Assembly: GCA_009702045.1 (NCBI GenBank)
Contig: WLIV01000001.1
Coordinates: 186,001-250,000, forward strand
From: Actinomycetota bacterium
Lineage (GTDB): Bacteria; Actinomycetota; Acidimicrobiia; Acidimicrobiales; Ilumatobacteraceae
DNA: 64,000 nucleotides
Direction of reading: 5' to 3'
A program made the translations under genes and the position numbers. The notes under the pieces were generated by a model. It saw only the letters and a program-made list of their open reading frames with translations. It made no database searches and had not been told where the DNA came from. Each line of letters starts with the position of its first letter. The first letter of the stretch is position 1. Of this stretch, positions 9,438 to 19,490 are shown piece by piece.

Positions 9438-10169
9438 GTGCCCTCACCCCGTTCGTCTGTCGCTCCGACCTTGGGCGTACCGGTAGGAATTTCCATCCGC
9501 GATGCCTCGCTGACCTGGCTCGGCGGTTGGTTCTTGGGCAGCACGTTGTCCAGCATCGTGTTGTCGGGCAGCGGCGCTCACGACATCGCCGAGGCCGGAC
9601 CATGGTGGCTGGCGGCCGCACAACTTGCCGCATGGGTCCCGCTGGTCGGCGCAATCCTGTTCCTGGCCCGCCGTTCTGCCAGCGGCTCACTCGTCCGCGA
9701 CTTTGGCTACACCTTGCGGCCACTCGATCTGCTCGGCGTACCTCTTGGTGTGCTCACCCAGCTGGGATTCGTGAAGCTGGTGTATCTCCCGCTGCAGCAC
9801 CTGTGGCCGCACACATTCTCGATGAGCAAGATCGAACAGCCGGCACGCGATCTGTGGAACAACGCGCATGGGAGCGGGATGTTGATCCTGATCCTGATCG
9901 TTGTCGTCGGCGCCCCGCTCGTCGAGGAGCTCACCTACCGCGGACTGTTACAAGGCGCGTTCACCCGCCGCACCGGCGCAGTCACCGGCGTCTCGTTCGT
10001 GGCGCTGTGGTTCGCCGCTATTCACTTCCAAGCCGTGAACATCCCCGGACTGTTCGTGGTCGGCCTGGTGCTCGGCGTCTGCGCCCAGCGGACGGGCCGC
10101 CTCGGCATGTCGGTGCTCACGCACATGGCCTTCAACGCGACGGGGTTGATCCTCGTTGCTCATCGTTGA
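9438..10169 (+). CDS. CPBP-family intramembrane metalloprotease
   Basis: 243 residues from GTG at 9438. The CPBP (CAAX protease/bacteriocin-processing, Abi) signature is complete: 'VEELTYRGLL' (EExxxR), 'FAAIHF' (FxxxH) and 'HMAFNATG' (HxxxN) lie in consecutive hydrophobic helices. About six to seven membrane segments are visible. These proteins cleave substrates within the membrane; in bacteria they have roles in peptide processing or immunity, but the substrate here cannot be read from sequence. It follows the DUF3499 gene by 35 nt and appears to have its own promoter. Confidence 0.85.
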   Translation: MPSPRSSVAPTLGVPVGISIRDASLTWLGGWFLGSTLSSIVLSGSGAHDIAEAGPWWLAAAQLAAWVPLVGAILFLARRSASGSLVRDFGYTLRPLDLLGVPLGVLTQLGFVKLVYLPLQHLWPHTFSMSKIEQPARDLWNNAHGSGMLILILIVVVGAPLVEELTYRGLLQGAFTRRTGAVTGVSFVALWFAAIHFQAVNIPGLFVVGLVLGVCAQRTGRLGMSVLTHMAFNATGLILVAHR

Positions 10170-10220
10170 GCCTGCAGCGAGATACACCGTGACACCTCAA
10201 CCGTTCCGCTACATGGAAAG

Positions 10221-12935
10221 ATGCCCACCGGCATGACCGAGCACACTGACGCAGCTGGCGACCTCCTTCCCGAACTGGCGCTCGACGTCGACGATCAGCG
10301 ACTCGTCGCGGACGTCGCCGCGCCCGCGTCACCCTCGATCGGCCAGCGCATGCTGCGTCGCATCGTTCGTCGTCCGGTCAACTGGATCAATTCACCCTGG
10401 CCGGCGGCCCGAGTAGTGCAGTACCTCACCGCGCTCGTTCTTGTTGGTGGTTGCACCTTCGCCGTGCTCGAAGTGATGCACCTCGATCTCGTGTTCCGCA
10501 ACAACACGCCCACCGGCGGCGATATGGGAGCCCACGTGATGGCTCCGGCGTACCTGCGCGACCACCTGTTGTCGCACGGGCAGATCAGCGGCTGGAGCAA
10601 CTACTGGTACAACGGTTTCCCGCTGTATCGCTTCTACATGGTCGTCCCAGCGCTGCTCATTGTGTTCTTGAACGTGTTCTTCGCCTACGGCGTCGCGTTC
10701 AAGCTCGTCGTTTGCGTCGGCATCGTCACCCTGCCGTTCTGCTGCTGGGCATTCGGTCGCCTCGCACGCTTTGTCTTCCCAATCCCTGAGCTCATGGCAC
10801 TTGCTGCTGTCGCCTTCCTGTTCGACGAAAGCTTCAGCATCTACGGCGGCAACGTGAAGAGCACGATGGCCGGCGAGTTCTCGTTCTCCATCGCGCTGTC
10901 GTTGGCGGTGTTGGGTCTCGGTCTGTTCGCCCGAGGGCTGGAGACCGGGAAACATCGGAACTGGACGGCGATCGTGCTGGCGCTGGCGATGCTGTCGCAC
11001 GGCATCGTGCTGATCTTCGTGGTGCTTGCGGCGCTACTCATGTGGCTGGTCTGGATGGACAAGACGCGCTTCATCTACGGCCTCACGATGGGTATCACCG
11101 CGTTGATGCTCGCCGGATTCTGGGTGTTCCCGTTCCTGTTCAACCACGCCTACATGACCGACATGAAGTACGGCTACCGGCCGGACGGGCCCGGCGACAG
11201 CTTTTGGGACATGTTCTTCCCGTGGACCCCCGTCCTCGACATCATCGTGTCCGGGTTCGCGCTCATCGGGTTCATCAGCAGCGTCATCAAACGCAACTTG
11301 AACGGGGCGTGGCTGGGTATCACCTGCTTCGCGCTGATGGCAGCGACGTTCCTCGCTCGCGACAGCCTCCCGGTGATCGGTCTGCTGTGGAACCCGCGGC
11401 TGCTCCCGTTCCTCTATCTCATGCGGCTGTTGCTGATGATGGTGGGCATCGTCGACGTGGTGCATTTCGTGGTGCGTGGATGGCAGCAGCGGGAACTCTC
11501 CGCCAAGCAGATGATGGTCACCGGCGCAGCGATCGCCGCGGTGGTTGGGTTGGTGGTGCTGACGTGCGAACTGTTCTTGTTCCGTGAAGTGCCGGGTGGC
11601 CACTACAGCACCAAGAACGGTAAGTCCGTCTACTCGTGGGGTGTCGCGGGCTGGGATCCGATCACGCTGTCCGCTGAATCGAAGGACGCCTACGCCGACG
11701 GCTGGACCCGCTACAACTTCCTCGGCTACGAGGGACGCGGCGCATACGGCGAGTACAAGGCATTGGTCGACACGATGGCCTCGCTGGGCACCGACCCTGC
11801 GCAGGGCTGCGGTATGGCGCTGTGGGAGAACAATGGAGACACCGGGCAGTACGGCACCACCATGGCGCTGATGCTGTTGCCGCACTGGACCGACGGTTGC
11901 ATCGGTAGCTCCGAGGGTCTGTTCTTCGAAGCATCGGGAACCACGCCGTACCACTTCCTCACGGCTGCGGCGATGAGCGCCAACAGCTCGAATCCTGTGC
12001 GCGAGCTGCGCTACACCGACAACAACGCTTCGGTCGGTGTGCCCATGCTGCAAAAGATGGGGATCAAGTACGTGCTGGTGTTCACCGACGCGGCCAAGAA
12101 ACAGGCTGATTCGCGCGGCGATCTCACCCAGGTCGCAACGAGTGGCCCGTGGAAGATCTACCGAGTGGGCGACAGCGACATGGTGGTGCCGTTGAAGGTG
12201 CAGCCCGTAGTGGTGAACCCACGTTCAGGCGATCAGCGTGAACGAAACCTCGAGCTGGGCACGAGTTGGTTCCAGAACGCCGACGAGTGGGCGGCCATCC
12301 CGGCCGACGATGGCCCCGCGTCGTGGCAACGCATCGATGTACAGGTGGATATGACGCGCCGCGTCGGTGAGGCCCCGCTGAAGCCGGGTCGCAAGGTCGA
12401 CATCGTGGTTCCTGCCACGCCGATCAAGACCGTCGCGCTGCCGGACATCACCGTGTCCAACTACCACTTGGGTGATCAGGACGTCAGCTTCGACGTGTCG
12501 CAGGTCGGCGTTCCTGTCCTGGTGAAGGTCAGCTACTTCCCGAACTGGCAGGTCGACGGCGCCGACGGCCCATATCGCATCGCGCCCAACTTCATGGTCG
12601 TGATCCCCACCTCAACACATGTTCGCTTGCATTACGAGGCCTCGACGAAGGACCAGTTGTTCTACCTGGTGTCCCTGCTGGGTGTACTGCTGATGGTGTT
12701 CTGGCGCTTCCGCGGCGACGTGAAGCACCGCAGCCCACATCCGTTCTTGCTCGCGGCCACCGAGCCCTTCGACGAGGACTCCTTCGACTGGACACCCACA
12801 GCGGGTCATCCGGTGCCGTTGGGAGAACTGGAACACGCCGGACATCATGACGCCGAACATCGGGATACCGAAGTAAGTGAACTCGCGGAGTGGAGTGCGC
12901 CCGACGAGGCCTCGCCGCCTCCCGGTACCCTGTGA
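10221..12935 (+). CDS. Large polytopic membrane protein, glycan-type (6-pyruvoyl-tetrahydropterin synthase-related annotation class)
   Basis: 904 residues. After ~60 cytoplasmic residues come about 12 membrane segments (roughly 65-430), then an extracytoplasmic soluble region and a last membrane segment near residue 815, with an acidic tail. The first extracytoplasmic loop has 'NNTPTGGDMGAHV', and the next has 'WSNYWYNGFPLYRFY', an aromatic-rich pattern typical of GT-C-like membrane glycosyltransferases and of the proteins annotated 'PTPS-related'. No pterin-synthase activity is implied. The context, upstream of manB and beyond the GT2/DUF5719 pair, suggests mannose-derived envelope glycan synthesis. 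The start could be ATG 10221 or ATG 10233; GGAAAG at 10215-10220 fits the latter better. Confidence 0.65.
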   Translation: MPTGMTEHTDAAGDLLPELALDVDDQRLVADVAAPASPSIGQRMLRRIVRRPVNWINSPWPAARVVQYLTALVLVGGCTFAVLEVMHLDLVFRNNTPTGGDMGAHVMAPAYLRDHLLSHGQISGWSNYWYNGFPLYRFYMVVPALLIVFLNVFFAYGVAFKLVVCVGIVTLPFCCWAFGRLARFVFPIPELMALAAVAFLFDESFSIYGGNVKSTMAGEFSFSIALSLAVLGLGLFARGLETGKHRNWTAIVLALAMLSHGIVLIFVVLAALLMWLVWMDKTRFIYGLTMGITALMLAGFWVFPFLFNHAYMTDMKYGYRPDGPGDSFWDMFFPWTPVLDIIVSGFALIGFISSVIKRNLNGAWLGITCFALMAATFLARDSLPVIGLLWNPRLLPFLYLMRLLLMMVGIVDVVHFVVRGWQQRELSAKQMMVTGAAIAAVVGLVVLTCELFLFREVPGGHYSTKNGKSVYSWGVAGWDPITLSAESKDAYADGWTRYNFLGYEGRGAYGEYKALVDTMASLGTDPAQGCGMALWENNGDTGQYGTTMALMLLPHWTDGCIGSSEGLFFEASGTTPYHFLTAAAMSANSSNPVRELRYTDNNASVGVPMLQKMGIKYVLVFTDAAKKQADSRGDLTQVATSGPWKIYRVGDSDMVVPLKVQPVVVNPRSGDQRERNLELGTSWFQNADEWAAIPADDGPASWQRIDVQVDMTRRVGEAPLKPGRKVDIVVPATPIKTVALPDITVSNYHLGDQDVSFDVSQVGVPVLVKVSYFPNWQVDGADGPYRIAPNFMVVIPTSTHVRLHYEASTKDQLFYLVSLLGVLLMVFWRFRGDVKHRSPHPFLLAATEPFDEDSFDWTPTAGHPVPLGELEHAGHHDAEHRDTEVSELAEWSAPDEASPPPGTL
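12926..12931 (+). promoter_or_regulatory. Candidate -10 (TACCCT) for manB
   Basis: TACCCT ends 10 nt before the manB ATG and lies at the 3' end of the upstream gene. No Shine-Dalgarno is present. Confidence 0.3.
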
Positions 12936-12941
12936 CCCCGC

Positions 12942-14309
12942 ATGTCCACTGACCCCAGAGTGCTCGACGACATCGTGAAGGCGTACGACGTACGCGGCAC
13001 GGTGCCCGACCAAGTCAACACTGATGTTGCTCACGCTCTTGGCGTCGCCTTCGCCCGTTTCTGCGGTACCGAACGACTGCTCGTTGCTCGCGACATGCGG
13101 CCGTCCGGCCCCGAACTCGTCGATGCCTTCTCGCGTGGTGTGATGGAGCAGGGTGTCGATGTCATCGACCTCGGCCTGGCCAGTACCGACCTGATGTACT
13201 TCGCCGCCGGAACGCTGGATGCTCCCGGCGCGATGTTCACTGCGTCGCACAACCCGGCGCAGTACAACGGTGTGAAGTTCTGCCTCAGCGGAGCCCGTCC
13301 GGTCGGCGTCGACACTGGCCTGGACGAGGTCAAGCGCGCTGCACAGGACGTGCTTGCCGGCCGCGGCCCGGCCTCGGCCGCAACGGCCGGTTCGTTCAGC
13401 ACTCGCGATCTCTTGTCGGCATTCGCCGATCATGTGGTCTCGTTCGTCGATGTTGCTGCGCTGCGTCCGTTGAAGGTCGTTGCCGACACGGCCAACGGTA
13501 TGGGCGGTCTCGTCGTACCGGCGGTGTTCGAGCGTCTGCCGCAACTCACCCTGGAAGTGATGTACGGCGAGCTCGACGGCACGTTTCCGAACCACCCCGC
13601 CGATCCGTTGCAGGCTGCCAACCAGCGCGATCTGCAGGCCCGTGTCCTGTCGGGCGGATTCGACATCGGTCTGGCTTTCGACGGGGATGCGGACCGCGTG
13701 TTCGTGGTCGACGAAACCGGTCGTGGTCTCAGCGGTAGCACGACGACGGCGTTGCTTGCCGCGGGCGTGTTGCGCACCAACCCCGGTGCCACCATCTTGC
13801 ACAACCTGATCTGCTCGCGTGCCGTCCCCGAGGTCATCCGCGAACGTGGCGGCATCCCGGTGCGCACCAAGGTCGGTCATTCCTTCATCAAGCAGCAGAT
13901 GGCCGAGACCGGAGCGGTGTTCGGTGGCGAGCACTCGGCGCACTACTACTTCTTGCGAAACTTCCGTGCCGACAGTGGCCTCATCGCCAGCATGCTCATG
14001 CTCAACGAGATCAGCCGTGCCGGCGTTGCCCTGTCGGAAGTACGTCGGCCATTCGAGCGCTATGCCTCCAGCGGCGAGATCAACACCTCAGTGGCCGATA
14101 CGCAGGTCGTGATCGAGAAGATCGCCGCCGAGTTCGCGCAGTGTGGGCAAGACCATCTCGACGGTCTCACCGTGGACTGTGGGCCGTGGTGGTTCAACCT
14201 GCGCCCGTCGAACACCGAGCCACTGCTGCGGCTCAACCTCGAAGCACCCACCCGTGACGACTGCGATCAGCGGGTCGCCGAGTTGCTCGCACTCATCACT
14301 AGTTCCTGA
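12942..14309 (+). CDS. manB: Phosphomannomutase/phosphoglucomutase
   Basis: 455 residues, full length for the alpha-D-phosphohexomutase family. It interconverts mannose-6-phosphate and mannose-1-phosphate, feeding GDP-mannose for envelope glycans. The catalytic phosphoserine loop is 'TASHNPAQYNG' (Ser102), the Mg-binding loop is DGDADR (247-252), the sugar-binding loop is 'GGEHSAHYYF' and the phosphate-binding loop near the C-terminus is 'RPSNTEPLLRLN'. It lies 6 nt after the membrane-protein gene and is followed by the Trm112-like gene, the same order seen around actinobacterial manB. Whether it also uses glucose cannot be told from sequence. Confidence 0.93.
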   Translation: MSTDPRVLDDIVKAYDVRGTVPDQVNTDVAHALGVAFARFCGTERLLVARDMRPSGPELVDAFSRGVMEQGVDVIDLGLASTDLMYFAAGTLDAPGAMFTASHNPAQYNGVKFCLSGARPVGVDTGLDEVKRAAQDVLAGRGPASAATAGSFSTRDLLSAFADHVVSFVDVAALRPLKVVADTANGMGGLVVPAVFERLPQLTLEVMYGELDGTFPNHPADPLQAANQRDLQARVLSGGFDIGLAFDGDADRVFVVDETGRGLSGSTTTALLAAGVLRTNPGATILHNLICSRAVPEVIRERGGIPVRTKVGHSFIKQQMAETGAVFGGEHSAHYYFLRNFRADSGLIASMLMLNEISRAGVALSEVRRPFERYASSGEINTSVADTQVVIEKIAAEFAQCGQDHLDGLTVDCGPWWFNLRPSNTEPLLRLNLEAPTRDDCDQRVAELLALITSS

Positions 14310-14335
14310 CAATCCCTCTCCGAAAGGCCGGTCGT

Positions 14336-14572
14336 ATGTCGCTCGATCCCCGTCTCCTGGCCGTGTTGGCCTGTCCCGTCGATAAGGGACCGCTCTACTA
14401 CCTCGGTGACGAACAGGGGTTGTACAACCCGCGTCTGCGTCGTCGTTATGTGGTGCGTGAGGGTATTCCGGTGATGTTGCCCGACGAAGCGGTCACGGTC
14501 GAGGCAGCAGATGCCGATGCATTCGATGCCCGTATCGCGTCCGGCGACCTGGCTCCCACGTTCGGTGCCTGA
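14336..14572 (+). CDS. Trm112-like small protein
   Basis: 78 residues. The Trm112/YcaR signature is clear: 'LDPRLLAVLACPVDKGPLYYL' followed by 'YVVREGIPVMLPDEA'. Only one of the family's usual Cys residues (Cys18) is kept, so zinc binding is doubtful. In actinobacteria this gene often follows manB, as it does here (26 nt gap; GAAAGG precedes the ATG). Eukaryotic Trm112 activates methyltransferases; the bacterial role is not established. Confidence 0.8.
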   Translation: MSLDPRLLAVLACPVDKGPLYYLGDEQGLYNPRLRRRYVVREGIPVMLPDEAVTVEAADADAFDARIASGDLAPTFGA

Positions 14573-14654
14573 CCGGAACGGCGAACAGTCGGCTGGTAAG
14601 GTTTTTGCCGGGCGCGACGACCGAGCCGTCACTGGCCTGATCGGGAAGATTGGT

Positions 14655-16097
14655 ATGCGCATGAGGTCTTCATTCTCCATTCGGGCGATGCTCGCGGTCG
14701 GTGCGCTCGCCGCGGCCTTCGTCGTCGTCCCTGCTGGGCAGGCGCACATCGCGGCTGCTGCTGGCCCGTGCACCCTCGGCGGACTCTGTGCCGGTGGCGA
14801 GTACCACCCGCTCACCCCGACCCGCATCTTCGACACCGGAGACAGCTCGGTTCCTCCCATCAACGACGTTGCTCCGCTCGGTGGCAAGCCGCTCAGCTTG
14901 GCCAAGCCCACCTTCAACATCGGCCTGTTGGGTCTCGGTGGTGTCCCGCTGTCCGGTTCCGACGTGCTCGCCGTCGTTGTCAACATCACGATCGCTCAGC
15001 CGGGCGTGTCGGGCTGGCTCGGTGCGTACCCTTCGGGAGTTGCCCCGGCGGACGACACGTCGTTGCTCAACTTCCGCAGTATGCAAACCACATCGAACCT
15101 GGCGGTCGTGCGTGCAGGGGCTGATGGCAAGCTGACGGTGAAGTTGTTCGGCAACGGTGCGGTCGGCGCGGCAAAGGCGCGTGTGGTCGTCGACGTGTTC
15201 GGCTGGATCTCCACCAGCACGTATGGCACCGCCAGCGACTTCACCGGTGAGTACCGCGGAGCGCGGTTGGTGCCGCTTGCCGTGCCCACGCGCATCCTCG
15301 ACACCCGTAACGACGCCGCCCCCGACACGCCGCTCGGGGCTGGCACCGACCTGTCGCTGACGGTGTGGGGCGCGACGCCGATCGACAGCTCCGGCGCTGC
15401 CGCGGTCCCCACTGGCTCCAACGTGGTCGGCGTCGTCGCCAACATCACTGCCGTGGCGCCCACCCGGGCCACGTTCATCACGGCCCAGCCCGACTCGATT
15501 TCGGTCGGCACACCACCTACCACCAGCAACCTCAACCCTGCCGCGGGGCAGGTGAAGGCGAACCTGGTCATCGTGCCGCTCGACGCCAACGGTGTGCTGC
15601 ATCTGTACAACCACGCTGGTTCGGTGAACGTGGTCGTCGACGTGATCGGTGTGCTCGAGACCGGCACCGACGAGGCGACCCGCAAGGGCCGCATCGTGCC
15701 GCTCACCTCCCCGTTCCGAGCCTTCGACACACGCCAGCCAGCGTTCGGCAACGTGCCGCTGGGGCCGGGTCAGGCCGAGAACTGGAGCTTCGCCAACTTC
15801 GCCAGCAGTGTCACCATCAACAGCACGTCGGTCGGCAACCAGTTGGGTCTGCTGGGCAACCTCACCGTCGCCACGATGATGCGCCAGTACCCCACGGTGC
15901 CCGCCTCCAGTTACCTCACGGTGTACCCGGGTGGCGGGTCGCTGCCGCTGGCGTCGAACCTGAACTTCGGTGAGGCAGAGGCCATCCCCAACATGGTGAT
16001 GGCCCGCTACGACGCCAGCCAGGTGCTGCAGGTGTTCAACTTCCGCGGCTATACGCATTACCTGCTCGACGTGAGTGCCGTCATCCTCGACGACTGA
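14655..16097 (+). CDS. Secreted surface protein with three 'PTR-x-x-DTR' repeats
   Basis: 480 residues from ATG 14655, chosen for GGGAAG upstream and for giving a clean signal peptide ('MRMRSSFSIRAMLAVGALAA', then 'AGQAHIAAAA'). An in-frame start at 14511 would read through the Trm112 gene. Three repeats begin 'YHPLTPTRIFDT', 'LVPLAVPTRILDTR' and 'IVPLTSPFRAFDTR', and each ends in a 'VVVDVFGW', 'VVVDVIGV' or 'YLLDVSAV' strand. They are the same class as in the SpoIID-like protein at the left edge but have no Cys pair. A candidate -10 (TAAGGT, 14597-14602) is upstream. The protein is probably an exported cell-surface component; its ligand is unknown. Confidence 0.7.
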   Translation: MRMRSSFSIRAMLAVGALAAAFVVVPAGQAHIAAAAGPCTLGGLCAGGEYHPLTPTRIFDTGDSSVPPINDVAPLGGKPLSLAKPTFNIGLLGLGGVPLSGSDVLAVVVNITIAQPGVSGWLGAYPSGVAPADDTSLLNFRSMQTTSNLAVVRAGADGKLTVKLFGNGAVGAAKARVVVDVFGWISTSTYGTASDFTGEYRGARLVPLAVPTRILDTRNDAAPDTPLGAGTDLSLTVWGATPIDSSGAAAVPTGSNVVGVVANITAVAPTRATFITAQPDSISVGTPPTTSNLNPAAGQVKANLVIVPLDANGVLHLYNHAGSVNVVVDVIGVLETGTDEATRKGRIVPLTSPFRAFDTRQPAFGNVPLGPGQAENWSFANFASSVTINSTSVGNQLGLLGNLTVATMMRQYPTVPASSYLTVYPGGGSLPLASNLNFGEAEAIPNMVMARYDASQVLQVFNFRGYTHYLLDVSAVILDD

Positions 16098-16102
16098 GCC
16101 TC

Positions 16103-16108
16103 TAAGCT
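16103..16108 (+). promoter_or_regulatory. Candidate -10 (TAAGCT) for ahcY
   Basis: TAAGCT lies 82 nt before the ahcY ATG. If used, it gives a leader of roughly 75 nt, unlike the leaderless neighbours. Confidence 0.35.
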
Positions 16109-16113
16109 GAAGG

Positions 16114-16187
16114 TCTCTTCGGGCTGATCAGAGAGCTGCCAGTTGGCACCGGCCCGGTTCCCACCACGTTGCTTCCCCGGAGGAACC
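16114..16187 (+). promoter_or_regulatory. Structured 5' leader of ahcY with Shine-Dalgarno-sequestering helix (candidate cis-regulatory RNA)
   Basis: The leader contains a TCTCT/AGAGA stem (16114-16118 with 16130-16134), a small GCC/GGC hairpin (16138-16147 region), and GGTTCC at 16156-16161, which is exactly complementary to GGAACC at 16182-16187. That last pairing would mask part of the GGAGG ribosome site (16179-16183). It does not match the known SAM or SAH riboswitch consensus sequences as I remember them. Confidence 0.3.
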
Positions 16188-16190
16188 ACT

Positions 16191-17654
<1,464 letters not shown>

Positions 17655-17665
17655 GTCACCGGTTT

Positions 17666-17736
17666 CTGGGAAGCGATCTTCCCAAGTCGGCTTCTGGGAA
17701 GGCCTGGTCCCGCAATGCGGGACCAGGCCTTCCCAG
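17666..17736. repeat. Dispersed intergenic palindrome, family 1, copy 1 (also a likely terminator of ahcY)
   Basis: A perfect 20-bp stem with a 3-nt AAT centre spans 17694-17736. It consists of boxes CTGGGAAG, 6 nt, TCCCG, 5 nt, CGGGA, 6 nt, CTTCCCAG. A smaller hairpin with the same TGGGAAG/CTTCCCA ends lies just upstream (17667-17684). The same box spacing recurs at 62343-62385, and a 16-nt block TCGGCTTCTGGGAAGG (17687-17702) is repeated in inverse orientation at 62405-62420. Confidence 0.75.
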
Positions 17737-17756
17737 TTCCCGGCTGCAACTGGCCG

Positions 17757-17790
17757 TTGCCGACGCGTCCAAATCCCGACTAAAGTAGTC
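17757..17790 (+). promoter_or_regulatory. cysK promoter with IscR/Rrf2-type box
   Basis: TTGCCG (17757-17762) and TAAAGT (17781-17786) are 18 nt apart and could be -35 and -10. Overlapping the -10 is the dyad GACTAAAGTAGTC (17778-17790), which matches the core of the IscR type 1 consensus (GACTR-WWW-YAGTC) at all but one position. An Rrf2-family regulator (IscR, CymR type) is therefore a plausible repressor. No regulator gene of that family lies in the window. Confidence 0.45.
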
Positions 17791-17823
17791 AGCAAATCCG
17801 CGGACCTGCTGAGGAGCACTCTT

Positions 17824-18759
17824 ATGGCCAACATCGCAAACGACGTCACCGCACTCGTGGGCAACACGCCACTGGTGCGCATCAACCGAGTCACCGCCGG
17901 AGCGGTGGCAGAGGTGGTCGCCAAGCTCGAGTTCTACAGCCCGGCCAGCAGCGTGAAGGACCGCATCGGCGTGGCCATGCTCGACGCCGCAGCCGCAGCC
18001 GGAAAGATCGGCCCCGATACGGTCATCGTCGAGCCGACCTCGGGTAACACCGGTATCGCGCTGGCAATGGCCGCTGCCGCACGAGGCATCAAGATCGTGC
18101 TCACGATGCCCGAGACGATGTCGAAGGAGCGCCGCATGCTGCTGCGTGCCTACGGCGCGGATCTGATTCTCACCCCAGGCCCCGAGGGTATGGGCGGCGC
18201 CATTGCGCGGGCCACCGAGCTTGCTGCCAGCGACCCGAAGTACTTCATGCCGCAGCAGTTCGAGAACCCGGCCAACCCGGCGATCCATCGCACCACCACG
18301 GCCGAGGAGATCTGGCGCGACACCGATGGCAACGTCGACTACTTGGTCGCCGGCGTTGGCACCGGTGGCACCATCAGCGGCGCAGGGGCGCGGTTGAAGG
18401 AACTCAACCCGAACCTCAAGGTCATCGCCGTCGAACCGACTGCCTCGCCGGTGCTTTCGGGTGGGTCGAAGGGTCCGCACCCGATCCAGGGCATCGGTGC
18501 CGGGTTCATCCCGAAGAACATGGACATGTCGATCACCGACGAGGTCATCCAGGTCACCAACGACGATGCGTTCGCCACCGCCCGGCGGATGGGCAAGGAA
18601 GAGGGCGTGTTGGTCGGCATTTCCAGCGGTGCTGCCGTGTGGGCCGCAGTGCAGGTGGCCAATCGCCCCGAGAACGCCGGCAAGCGCATCGTCGTCATCA
18701 TCCCCAGCTTCGGCGAGCGCTACCTGTCGACGGCGCTCTATGCCGATTTGGCTGACTGA
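17824..18759 (+). CDS. cysK: Cysteine synthase A (O-acetylserine sulfhydrylase)
   Basis: 311 residues. A PLP enzyme that makes L-cysteine from O-acetylserine and sulfide. The Schiff-base lysine is in 'SSVKDRIG' (Lys45); the substrate-binding loop is '[13 protein letters not shown]'; the phosphate-binding glycine loop is '[12 protein letters not shown]'; and 'QGIGAGFIP' is the segment that docks the CysE C-terminal tail. A GAGGAG ribosome site lies about 7 nt before the ATG. cysE follows after 15 nt, and the two products form the cysteine synthase complex. The upstream dyad suggests control by an Fe-S or cysteine-sensing Rrf2 protein. Confidence 0.96.
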   Translation: MANIANDVTALVGNTPLVRINRVTAGAVAEVVAKLEFYSPASSVKDRIGVAMLDAAAAAGKIGPDTVIVEPTSGNTGIALAMAAAARGIKIVLTMPETMSKERRMLLRAYGADLILTPGPEGMGGAIARATELAASDPKYFMPQQFENPANPAIHRTTTAEEIWRDTDGNVDYLVAGVGTGGTISGAGARLKELNPNLKVIAVEPTASPVLSGGSKGPHPIQGIGAGFIPKNMDMSITDEVIQVTNDDAFATARRMGKEEGVLVGISSGAAVWAAVQVANRPENAGKRIVVIIPSFGERYLSTALYADLAD

Positions 18760-18774
18760 GCGGATCTGACCGAG

Positions 18775-19476
18775 ATGAGTTCCTGGCGGCACGATCTCCA
18801 CGCGGCGCGTGATCGCGATCCGGCGGCGCGCTCGTTGTTGGAAGTGGCCTTGTTGTACCCGGGCGTTCACGCCATCTGGGCTCACCGCGTGGCGCATTGG
18901 CTGTGGCTGCGCGACCAACGGTTTGCTGGCCGCGCGGTCTCGCAGATGGCGCGCAAGTTCACGGGGATCGAGATTCACCCCGGCGCGAAGTTGGGGTCGG
19001 GCTTGTTCATCGACCACGGGATGGGCGTCGTCATCGGTGAGACCGCGGTGGTCGGCGACGACGTCACGATCTACCACGGCGTCACCCTGGGTGGCACGAC
19101 GCTCGACCGCGGACACAAGCGGCACCCGACAATCGGCGATCGCGTGGTCATCGGTGCGGGGGCCAAAGTGCTCGGCGCGATCACCGTGGGGGCGGACAGT
19201 CGAATCGGGGCCAACTCGGTGGTCGTACGGCCCGTGCCACCGAAGTCTGTGGTGGTCGGAGTTCCCGGTCAGATCGTGTCGCGCAGTCGTGTCAACATCG
19301 CGGTGTCGGAACCAGATCTCGACGAGGCCGTCCTGCCCGACTTGGTCGGCGCCAGCCTGTCGTCGCTGCTTGATCGCGTCGATGAGCTGGAGACCGCAAT
19401 CAGCGGCTCGCCGTCCGCGTCGGCGGCGCATCGCAGCCCCGACGGCGTGTGGAGTGGCCTCGACTTCTCGATCTGA
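18775..19476 (+). CDS. cysE: Serine O-acetyltransferase
   Basis: 233 residues. It acetylates L-serine with acetyl-CoA, giving the cysK substrate. The left-handed beta-helix is evident from hexapeptide repeats starting '[34 protein letters not shown]'-like (around residues 62-110), with catalytic His in 'FIDHGMG' and 'IYHGVTLGG'. A C-terminal ~60-residue extension after '[11 protein letters not shown]' ends '[10 protein letters not shown]', so the CysK-binding Ile is present at the very C-terminus. It lies 15 nt after cysK and is almost certainly co-transcribed with it. Confidence 0.95.
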   Translation: MSSWRHDLHAARDRDPAARSLLEVALLYPGVHAIWAHRVAHWLWLRDQRFAGRAVSQMARKFTGIEIHPGAKLGSGLFIDHGMGVVIGETAVVGDDVTIYHGVTLGGTTLDRGHKRHPTIGDRVVIGAGAKVLGAITVGADSRIGANSVVVRPVPPKSVVVGVPGQIVSRSRVNIAVSEPDLDEAVLPDLVGASLSSLLDRVDELETAISGSPSASAAHRSPDGVWSGLDFSI

Positions 19477-19490
19477 CCCCACCCCTCATC

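Noticed and set aside
16098-16190. T-box or known SAM riboswitch before ahcY
   Set aside because: The leader is too short for a T-box, lacks the antiterminator sequence, and does not match the SAM-I, SAM-IV or SAH consensus patterns I know. It is kept only as an unclassified structured leader.
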